NCBI GenBank assembly: GCA_005239585.1
Contig: SBBU01000247.1
Location: 1-7,476, forward strand
From: Planctomycetaceae bacterium
GTDB taxonomy: Bacteria > Planctomycetota > MHYJ01 > SBBU01
Length of the DNA stretch: 7,476 nucleotides
Reading direction: 5' to 3'
The position numbers and the translations under genes were made by a program. The notes under the pieces are model-generated. The model did no database searches. It saw only the letters and a list, made by a program, of their open reading frames with translations, and was not told where the DNA came from. This document shows positions 1 to 5,724 of this stretch, in pieces. How positions within the stretch are numbered: the first letter of the stretch is position 1; every line of letters starts with the position of its first letter.

Positions 1-739
1 ACCAAATAACAATATCCGCACCCTGTTTAATGTCTAAATCAATCTCTTTTATAGCCTCTCTCAAATTTGCCGTAGGGAGCTGATATCCTTTTCTGTCCCC
101 AAATTTCGGGGCCGATTCAGCAGCATCTCTGAAAGGTCCATAAAATGCCGATGCAAACTTGGCTGCGTATGACATAATCGGCACATCCTTGAAACCATCC
201 TGATCAAGTCCCTGTCGAATAGCCATCACCTGATTGTCCATCATGCCACTTGGGCATACGCAATCTGAGCCTGCCTCTGCATGAGAGACCGCTATCTTTT
301 CAAGTAACTCAAGTGTTGCATCGTTATTAACGTCATATCCATTCCTCGTCTTCTTGATTATTCCACACTGACCATGATCCGTGTATTCACAAAGACAAAC
401 ATCTGTGAATAGAGCAATGTGCGGGAACTTGGCTTTTATCGCCCTGGAGGCCTGCTGGATGATTCCATTTTTCGCATAGGCTTCTGAGCCTCGTCCATCC
501 TTTTTTTTGGGTATACCAAATAACAATATCGCCTGAAGCTCAGTAGAGCCAAGTTCCTTGAGCAGCATATCGATTGAAAACTGGAACTGCCCCGGCATCT
601 TTTCAATCTCTTTTTTGATGCCTTGGCCAAATCGGACAAAATATGGCATAATATACTTTGTGCCCCTATTCTCAAGTACAAACTTTCTAAGCAGGGTGTT
701 TTGTCTTAATCTTCTGGGTCTTTCAACTCCGACTTGCAC
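1..739 (-). CDS. hemB: Delta-aminolevulinic acid dehydratase (porphobilinogen synthase), 3' end cut by window edge
   Basis: The enzyme condenses two molecules of 5-aminolevulinate to porphobilinogen, an early cytoplasmic step of heme, siroheme and cobalamin synthesis. The visible 246 residues hold the N-terminal RPRRLR arm (residues 7-12), the zinc-site segment DVCLCEYTDHGQCG with Cys115, Cys117 and Cys125, the PSGMMD loop (163-168), and MSYAAKFASAFYGPFRDA with the first Schiff-base lysine Lys194. Three cysteines place it in the zinc-dependent class. The usual HGHCG reads HGQCG here. I chose GTG at 739 because it sits just before the conserved RPRRLR; a GAGG lies only 3 bases upstream (743-746), and TTG at 748 is an alternative start. 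About 80 C-terminal residues lie outside the window. At the very edge the protein reads GADIVIW where the family has MVKP, and the next codon begins with T, so the second catalytic lysine cannot be encoded as written (see findings). The identification is secure. Confidence 0.96.
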   Translation of the reverse strand, partial: MQVGVERPRRLRQNTLLRKFVLENRGTKYIMPYFVRFGQGIKKEIEKMPGQFQFSIDMLLKELGSTELQAILLFGIPKKKDGRGSEAYAKNGIIQQASRAIKAKFPHIALFTDVCLCEYTDHGQCGIIKKTRNGYDVNNDATLELLEKIAVSHAEAGSDCVCPSGMMDNQVMAIRQGLDQDGFKDVPIMSYAAKFASAFYGPFRDAAESAPKFGDRKGYQLPTANLREAIKEIDLDIKQGADIVIW

Positions 740-748
740 AGTCCTCAA

Positions 749-776
749 AATATAAGAAAGAAATAGTGGATTTCAA
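749..776 (-). promoter_or_regulatory. Candidate hemB promoter
   Basis: On the minus strand TTGAAA (771-776) and TATATT (749-754) are separated by 16 bp and resemble sigma-70 -35 and -10 boxes. Transcription would start near 742-743, only a few bases before the GTG start at 739, giving an almost leaderless message. This is a match by eye and is not verified. Confidence 0.4.
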
Positions 777-778
777 GA

Positions 779-801
779 CGTGCTTGCCCCTTACAGGCAC
801 G
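779..801. other. Hairpin in the hemB upstream region
   Basis: CGTGCTTG (779-786) pairs with CAGGCACG (794-801) through 8 bp including one G-U, around a 7-base loop. It lies directly upstream of the candidate hemB -35 box, so it would be outside the hemB message if that promoter is right. No strong U-run follows on either strand. It could be a protein-binding dyad or part of a small RNA; the function is unknown. Confidence 0.35.
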
Positions 802-851
802 GATTTTGCGTTTAGCGTATGGGAGGAGTAAAGTGCCACATGCTTGGAGAC

Positions 852-879
852 AAAAAACGGCGAGCGCTCGCCGTTTTTT
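852..879. terminator. Perfect palindromic bidirectional rho-independent terminator
   Basis: A perfect 28-bp palindrome has a GC-rich core, CGGCGAGCGCTCGCCG (858-873), flanked by six A on the left and six T on the right. Either strand therefore forms a GC hairpin followed by a U-run. The position is odd because the flanking genes hemB and gatC diverge and neither ends here. It may insulate the two promoters from each other or end a small transcript that I could not identify. The gap from 740 to 1013 contains no other convincing gene. Confidence 0.75.
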
Positions 880-950
880 ACGCTTGCGCATATGGATAGG
901 GTAAACCAATGACTGTATCTATTCTTAAATCCTGTGACCAGCCAGTGCTT

Positions 951-972
951 GCCCAGTTCTAAAGAGCTGGGC
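951..972. other. Hairpin upstream of gatC
   Basis: GCCCAGTTC pairs with GAGCTGGGC (9 bp, one G-U) around a TAAA loop. The hairpin directly abuts the candidate gatC -35 box at 973. The following sequence TTGATT is only weakly T-rich, so it is a poor terminator. A 10-bp word, GTGCTTGCCC, overlaps its left arm (945-954) and also occurs at 780-789 near the hemB promoter. The function is unknown. Confidence 0.35.
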
Positions 973-1001
973 TTGATTACTCAATAACTGGATGTTATAC
1001 C
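973..1001 (+). promoter_or_regulatory. Candidate gatC promoter
   Basis: TTGATT (973-978) and TATACC (996-1001), separated by 17 bp, resemble sigma-70 boxes. The predicted start of transcription, around 1007-1009, is only about 5 bases before the gatC ATG, and no Shine-Dalgarno sequence is present. The message would then be nearly leaderless and probably also carries the lipoprotein gene. Confidence 0.4.
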
Positions 1002-1013
1002 TAAAATTTAAAG

Positions 1014-1298
1014 ATGATTGATAAAAAGGTTATTGTTCAGACAGCAAAGCTCGCAAGAATCACACTTTCTGACGAGGACATTTCAGTATATTGGGATCAG
1101 GTTGCAAGAATCCTTGAATACATAGAGAAACTCAAGGAGCTGGACGTTACTGGGGTTGAGCCATTTGTACACCCGGGAAAATCAGAAAATGTCCTGAGAA
1201 GCGATTCTATAACCCAATCTCTTAAACCTGAGGAGAGTCTTAAGAACGCCCCGGAACGGACCGGTGACTATTTCACTACACCGAAAATAATAACGTAA
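1014..1298 (+). CDS. gatC: Aspartyl/glutamyl-tRNA amidotransferase subunit C
   Basis: GatC is the small subunit of the GatCAB amidotransferase, which converts misacylated Glu-tRNA(Gln) or Asp-tRNA(Asn) to Gln-tRNA or Asn-tRNA in the cytoplasm; it wraps around and stabilises GatA. The 94-residue product has the usual family length and pattern: an N-terminal helix with AKLARITLSDED (residues 11-22), ILEYIEKLKELDVTGVEP (33-50), VLRSD (60-64), and the C-terminal ALKNAPER-type segment, here SLKNAPERTGDYFTTPKI. The ATG at 1014 gives the normal N-terminus but has no visible Shine-Dalgarno site. The gatA and gatB genes are not adjacent, since the next gene is an unrelated lipoprotein only 3 bases downstream. 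The recognition is firm. Confidence 0.95.
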   Translation: MIDKKVIVQTAKLARITLSDEDISVYWDQVARILEYIEKLKELDVTGVEPFVHPGKSENVLRSDSITQSLKPEESLKNAPERTGDYFTTPKIIT

Positions 1299-1301
1299 GT
1301 A

Positions 1302-4088
1302 ATGGTGCACCGAGTATTCCTAGTTGCGATTCTTCTATCACTTTGCTCTTGCAGTGGCGGTGGCAGTAGTTCATCAAGCAGCGGAGACACAACTTCTGCC
1401 GATGCAACCCCGCCTTCCTTTGGCGGTCTTGTTGTTACCATCACGATAAACACGAATACGATCAGATTGATCTGGTTAGGAGCTCAGGATCCATCAACAC
1501 CAATTACCTATCTTATTTACCAAGCTGTGACCACTGGCGGCCAAAACTTCAGTCAACCTAGCTACACCACACAAAACACTTCTTACGATGTAACCGGACT
1601 AACATCAAACACAACTTTTTATTTTGTAGTACGTGCAAAAGACAGCGCAGGAAACACAGATGCTAATACGAAGGAAAAGAGCGCTGTTACCAATGCGGGA
1701 GCAATTGATTCTACTCCTCCTACCTTTGGCGGCGTTTCAACAGCCACAGCAAATAGCACAACAAGTGTCACGTTATCATGGACACCAGCAACGGATCCTT
1801 CAACTCCAATTACTTACCTGATTTACCAAGCAAGCACCAGCGGCGGCGAAAATTATTCATCACCAAGCTTCACTACGCAGAATGCCTCTTTTCAAGTAAC
1901 AGGTTTAACTCCTAATACCACTTATTACTTTGTAGTCCGAGCCAAGGATGCCGCAGACAACACGGATGCCAACGCTGTAGAACGCCCAGTATCTACAGAG
2001 ATAACACCACCAACATTCAATGGCCTTGTGTCAGCAGTAGCTATTGATACCAACACAATAACTCTAACATGGTCAGCAGCTACGGACCCATCATTGCCAA
2101 TTACCTATCTTATTTACCAGGCAACCACAAGTGGCACCGAGAATTATTCATTACCAACGTATACTACCCAGACTACCACTTTCAACGTCACAGGTTTAAA
2201 TCCATCTACCAATTACTATTTTGTCGTTCGAGCCCAAGACAATTCGGGCAACATAGACTCGAACATTGTTGAGAAATCTGCAACAACAAAGGGTGGAAAA
2301 CTGTGGGTTTCAAACTGTAACTTCTTTTATGCGGTTTATGCATGGAATAATGCTACTACCGTGGACGGATTAAAAAAACCTGAGATTAACATCTCTAACA
2401 CAAGCCCTTCTGGAATCTATCTTGATATTGTCAATGACAGGCTCTATACATCAGGAGAAGGAAACAATGCTATTTTTGTATGGGATAATGCTGGTACTCT
2501 TAACGGAGCTACACAGCCCAATAGAACCATAACATCGAACGAACTGATAACACCAGTTGGTTTATTTGTAGATACGGCATCCAATCGTCTTTATGTTGCT
2601 AGTTTGAACTCTATACTTGTCTACAACAATGCAAGTACTATTAATGGCCTAGTCACCCCAGATCGAGAGATCAAAGGACCTTCCTTTACTGCATCTGGAG
2701 TATTTGTAGATACCACACGAGATATGATATACGCTACAGAACCATCCAGTGGCCGTATAGAAATATTTCACAATGCATCCACCATAAATGGAACAATCGT
2801 CCCCAATCGAACCATTTCCGGTATAAATACGATGCTTGACTCCCCTATGCATGTTTTCATTGATGTGGTAAATGACAGGCTATATGTTACAAACTACCTT
2901 TCGATTGAAAAAATCCTTGTGTTCAACAACGCCAGTACCATCAATGGAGACGTAGCGCCAGATAGAACGATATCTGGGGGTTCAACAGGACTTGTTGGAC
3001 CTCATGGCATTTTTGTAGATACCGTTAACGATCGCCTCTACATCAGCGATGAGCTGGATAATTCCGTACGTATTTGGAATAGCGCCAGTACAGTCAACGG
3101 TAATATTGCACCAGATCGCGTTATTTCTGGTGCAGCAACCACGTTTGGAAATCCTGAGGGAATAATAGTAGATGTTGTAAATGATCGACTATATGTAGGT
3201 GATCCACTTGGTAACGGCATTAAGATATGGAACAGTGCGAGTACAGTTACAGGCAACACACCCCCTTCTCGTGTTATCAGGGGCCCTGATACAACCCTTA
3301 ATTGCCCTCTTGGAATCTTCGTTGACTCAAAAAATCAGAGGCTCTATGTGGCAAGTAATACTACCTCTATATCGATATGGGATAATGCCAATGCTATAAC
3401 AGGTCCAATAGCTCCGAATCGCGTTATCACAACAGCTTCAATGGCTCCCAATGGCCTGACACTCGATGTAGAAGGAGACAGGCTTTATGTGACTAGCAAT
3501 AACAATGCAATATTAATCTGGGATAATGCCAGCACAGCTAATGGGAGTGTAGCACCTTCAAGAACAGTAATGGGAGCCTCCACAACCCTTATTCAACCCT
3601 CTGGAATCTTCCTAGACAAGTCAAACGACAGACTCTATATCTGCAACTCAGGTGGAGGATCGATTCTTGCCTTTAACTCAGCAAGCACTATAAACGGCAA
3701 TGTTGCGCCCAGCCGCACGATCACAAGCACAAGTTTGTATACACCTGTTGGTCTATCTTTGGATCTACAAAATGACAGGATTTATGCAGCTGATTATAAT
3801 AATCAGTCTGTGCTAATCTTCAATAACGCTAGCACGATCAACGGCAGCATATCACCAGCACGTACTATACAGGGAGGATCAACTACGATCAATTTTCCTC
3901 AAGATTTATTTCTTGATAGAGCCAACGACACTATTTATGTAACTACAAATAACTTTATAACACCGGGCATATTAATGTTTGCAAATGCCAGCACTGTAAA
4001 TGGTGATGTTTCACCATCAAGAGAAATTCGCTCGGCGGGACATAATCTAGAGGATCCAAAGGGCATTTTTGTTGATATTACCCAGTAG
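1302..4088 (+). CDS. Probable surface lipoprotein with three fibronectin type III repeats and a 12-repeat beta-propeller
   Basis: This 928-residue protein starts with a short lipoprotein-type signal (residues 1-17) whose likely lipobox is LCSC with Cys17, followed by a flexible Gly/Ser linker and three FN3 domains at about 35-132, 136-232 and 234-330. Each FN3 domain carries a DPSTPITYLIYQ-like strand and a TTYYFVVRAKD-like strand. From about 332 to 928 there are twelve repeats of about 50 residues with the pattern GIFVD..NDRLYV....I.IWNNASTVNG..APDRTI.G, typical of NHL-like propeller blades. The first repeat lacks its GIFVD strand, and the protein ends with a lone GIFVDITQ, which suits velcro closure of the propeller. 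The ATG lies 3 bases after the gatC stop and has no clear ribosome site, so translational coupling is likely. The end overlaps the purC end by 11 bp. A binding or adhesion role at the envelope is plausible, but no ligand can be inferred. Confidence 0.9.
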   Translation: MVHRVFLVAILLSLCSCSGGGSSSSSSGDTTSADATPPSFGGLVVTITINTNTIRLIWLGAQDPSTPITYLIYQAVTTGGQNFSQPSYTTQNTSYDVTGLTSNTTFYFVVRAKDSAGNTDANTKEKSAVTNAGAIDSTPPTFGGVSTATANSTTSVTLSWTPATDPSTPITYLIYQASTSGGENYSSPSFTTQNASFQVTGLTPNTTYYFVVRAKDAADNTDANAVERPVSTEITPPTFNGLVSAVAIDTNTITLTWSAATDPSLPITYLIYQATTSGTENYSLPTYTTQTTTFNVTGLNPSTNYYFVVRAQDNSGNIDSNIVEKSATTKGGKLWVSNCNFFYAVYAWNNATTVDGLKKPEINISNTSPSGIYLDIVNDRLYTSGEGNNAIFVWDNAGTLNGATQPNRTITSNELITPVGLFVDTASNRLYVASLNSILVYNNASTINGLVTPDREIKGPSFTASGVFVDTTRDMIYATEPSSGRIEIFHNASTINGTIVPNRTISGINTMLDSPMHVFIDVVNDRLYVTNYLSIEKILVFNNASTINGDVAPDRTISGGSTGLVGPHGIFVDTVNDRLYISDELDNSVRIWNSASTVNGNIAPDRVISGAATTFGNPEGIIVDVVNDRLYVGDPLGNGIKIWNSASTVTGNTPPSRVIRGPDTTLNCPLGIFVDSKNQRLYVASNTTSISIWDNANAITGPIAPNRVITTASMAPNGLTLDVEGDRLYVTSNNNAILIWDNASTANGSVAPSRTVMGASTTLIQPSGIFLDKSNDRLYICNSGGGSILAFNSASTINGNVAPSRTITSTSLYTPVGLSLDLQNDRIYAADYNNQSVLIFNNASTINGSISPARTIQGGSTTINFPQDLFLDRANDTIYVTTNNFITPGILMFANASTVNGDVSPSREIRSAGHNLEDPKGIFVDITQ
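1404..2291 (+). repeat. Three tandem fibronectin type III repeats (within the lipoprotein gene)
   Basis: Three units of about 97-100 codons begin with TPPSF, TPPTF and TPPTF and share the internal strand ITYLIYQ and the strand FVVRAKD or FVVRAQD. Their close similarity, including at DNA level around the ITYLIYQ codons, suggests duplication within the gene. Confidence 0.85.
2295..4085 (+). repeat. Twelve tandem beta-propeller repeats (within the lipoprotein gene)
   Basis: Twelve units of about 46-53 residues can be aligned by the NDRLYV and NASTVNG (or NASTING) motifs and the APDRTI-like motif. The spacing is regular, with small indels in the loop before each blade. Twelve blades could fold as two six-bladed NHL-like propellers; which arrangement is real cannot be told from sequence alone. 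Confidence 0.8.
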
Positions 4089-4965
4089 GTAGTTCTTTCC
4101 CTGTCAGCAATTTATAAGCGAGTAGGTATTTTTCAGATGTCTTGAGAATAACCGACTCTGGAAGTGCTGGGGCTGGTGGATTTTTATCCCATTTTATCCC
4201 CTCGAGATAATCTCTCACAAACTGCTTGTCAAAAGAGGGCTGATTCTTGCCCTCCTCGTAACCTTCAACGGGCCAAAAGCGTGAAGAATCGGGGGTCAAG
4301 GCTTCATCTATTAGAGTAATCCTGCCATCACAAATCCCAAATTCAAATTTCGTGTCTGCAATTATTATTGATCGCCTGAGTGCATATTCTGCCGCTTGAG
4401 TGTAAAGCATTAGGGTAAGATCTCTTAGCTTGGCAGCGGTATCTTTTCCAACTAAATCTTCCATGCGGCTAAATGGGATGTTTTCATCATGGCCCGTCTG
4501 TGCCTTTGTGGCAGGTGTAAAGATTGGTTCTTCAAGTTTTTGGGATAACTTTAGGCCCTTTGGTAGTTTTATTCCACAAACCTGACCGTCCTGCTGATAC
4601 TCTTTCCACCCAGAGCCTGTAATGTATCCTCTTGCAACGCATTCCACCGGGAAAGGTTCGGCTTTTTTTACAAGCATTGCCCTGCCCTGCAATGACTGAT
4701 CAAGCTTAATAGGCATCTTGCTGATATCACACGTAATCATGTGATGGGCTGTATTGGCACTGAAGAATTCAAACCAGAATTTTGAGAGAAGATTAAGAAC
4801 ATTTCCTTTGAAAGGGATCGGATCTGGCAAGACAACATCAAATGCAGAGAGACGATCTGTGGTAATTATGAGTAACCCATCGCCTAGATGAAAAATTTCC
4901 CTGACCTTCCCTCTTGAATGTCGTTTTGTCCCCGGGATATCAATATTTGTTAGTGTGTCTACCAT
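4078..4965 (-). CDS. purC: Phosphoribosylaminoimidazole-succinocarboxamide synthase (SAICAR synthase)
   Basis: The enzyme joins aspartate to CAIR using ATP to make SAICAR in de novo purine synthesis in the cytoplasm. The 295-residue product carries the family signatures in order: SRGKVREIF (17-25), ITTDRLSAFDVVLPD (34-48), the conserved ARGYITGSGW (111-120), TPATKA (150-155), ADTKFEFG (203-210) and DEALTPDSSRFW (220-231). It ends in a typical SEKYLLAYKLLTGK helix. The length corresponds to the longer PurC type of about 290-300 residues. The ATG at 4965 has no Shine-Dalgarno sequence and lies 8 bases from a good -10 box. The 3' end overlaps that of the convergent lipoprotein gene by 11 bp. No other purine gene is in the window. 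Confidence 0.97.
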   Translation of the reverse strand: MVDTLTNIDIPGTKRHSRGKVREIFHLGDGLLIITTDRLSAFDVVLPDPIPFKGNVLNLLSKFWFEFFSANTAHHMITCDISKMPIKLDQSLQGRAMLVKKAEPFPVECVARGYITGSGWKEYQQDGQVCGIKLPKGLKLSQKLEEPIFTPATKAQTGHDENIPFSRMEDLVGKDTAAKLRDLTLMLYTQAAEYALRRSIIIADTKFEFGICDGRITLIDEALTPDSSRFWPVEGYEEGKNQPSFDKQFVRDYLEGIKWDKNPPAPALPESVILKTSEKYLLAYKLLTGKELPTG

Positions 4966-4973
4966 TCAAGGGT

Positions 4974-5001
4974 GTTATACAATTGTTTATGATCAAGTCA
5001 A
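4974..5001 (-). promoter_or_regulatory. Candidate purC promoter
   Basis: Minus-strand TTGACT (4996-5001) and TATAAC (4974-4979) are separated by 16 bp and each differs from the sigma-70 consensus by one base. The predicted transcription start lies about 2-3 bases before the purC ATG, so the transcript should be leaderless. This is the best promoter match in the window. Confidence 0.6.
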
Positions 5002-5030
5002 GGGTATTTTTTAGCAGGAATGATTACGTC

Positions 5031-5528
5031 TTATCTATAATATGGATTCATAGGGGTATATCCGGAGAAGCTTCCAAAGCTGCCTGCTGAATTGCTGTAA
5101 CTGGAGCCGCCTGAAAAACTAAGCGACAGGATGGAGTTCTTTGTTGTCTTTTGATATGTAAACCCTACTCCCATGCCAGAATAACTTGAGTTACTAAAAC
5201 TCTGGGCGCCAAAGCTGCTGTACATCATCGGGCTAAAGTAACTTGGATATCCACCAAACAGATACGGATTATAGTATCCCATGTATGACTGCGACCAAGG
5301 AGAGAACATGTAGGAACCCATGCTGGCCTGAAACCACGGGATTTGCACATATCTGCCTGTTGAAATTCCACCTACAGACATTCCCATTCCATAAAAATTG
5401 TATGATGGACCATAATAATAGGGCCAACCGTAATATGGATTAGGCCAGCCTGCTTGTGCAGAGGCACACTGTGGAACAATAGCCAGAATGAGCGCTATCA
5501 ACAAAATCCCGATTAGTTTTCCTTTCAT
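5031..5528 (-). CDS. Small secreted Tyr/Gly/Ser-rich protein of unknown function
   Basis: I do not recognise the family. The 165-residue product has a classic Sec signal peptide (MKGK, then a long Leu/Ile/Ala core to about residue 18) with a likely cut at CASA|QAG around residue 25. The mature part is low in complexity: the N-terminal half is rich in Tyr, Pro, Gly and Trp (PYYGWPYYYG-like), with many Met and Phe. The C-terminal third is Ser/Gly-rich and includes alternating strands such as SILSLSFSGG. The mature protein has no cysteine. GAGG at 5536-5539 lies 7 bases before the ATG, which supports this start. It stands between purC and the thioredoxin-like gene, both on the same strand, but about 195 bp and a hairpin separate it from the latter. 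An extracellular or outer-membrane-associated role is a guess from composition only. Confidence 0.8.
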   Translation of the reverse strand: MKGKLIGILLIALILAIVPQCASAQAGWPNPYYGWPYYYGPSYNFYGMGMSVGGISTGRYVQIPWFQASMGSYMFSPWSQSYMGYYNPYLFGGYPSYFSPMMYSSFGAQSFSNSSYSGMGVGFTYQKTTKNSILSLSFSGGSSYSNSAGSFGSFSGYTPMNPYYR

Positions 5529-5682
5529 CTCATTACCTCAATACTTTCTAATTAGACGTACCAAAATGCGAAAATACCTGCGACACTATCAAACCCCAAG
5601 TAGCTTGAGCATTTGCATACAGCAACTACAACTGCTTTCACTAGAACAATTTGATACGCTACAGACAGACCTGCACTTTTGA

Positions 5683-5714
5683 GCTGTGCTCGACAAAACT
5701 ACATCGAGCACAGC
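5683..5714. other. Strong hairpin between the secreted-protein gene and the selenoprotein gene
   Basis: A perfect 11-bp stem, GCTGTGCTCGA pairing with TCGAGCACAGC, encloses a 10-base loop. It begins 10 bases after the stop of the upstream minus-strand gene, so it could end or protect that message. Neither strand has a U-run after the stem, so it is not a standard rho-independent terminator. The rest of the gap (5529-5724) contains the ribosome site of the small secreted protein and nothing else that I can support. Confidence 0.6.
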
Positions 5715-5724
5715 ATAATATAAT

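Noticed and set aside
558..755. Plus-strand ORF opposite the 5' part of hemB
   Set aside because: It lies antisense to clearly conserved HemB coding sequence and resembles no known protein.
833..904. A 23-residue ORF from GTG 833 with GGAGGAG just upstream
   Set aside because: It runs through the perfect terminator palindrome and encodes a short basic peptide without recognisable features, so it is most likely chance.
1302..4088. CRISPR-like or DNA-level repeat array
   Set aside because: The periodicity comes from protein repeats (FN3 and propeller blades). The DNA copies have diverged and there are no conserved spacers.
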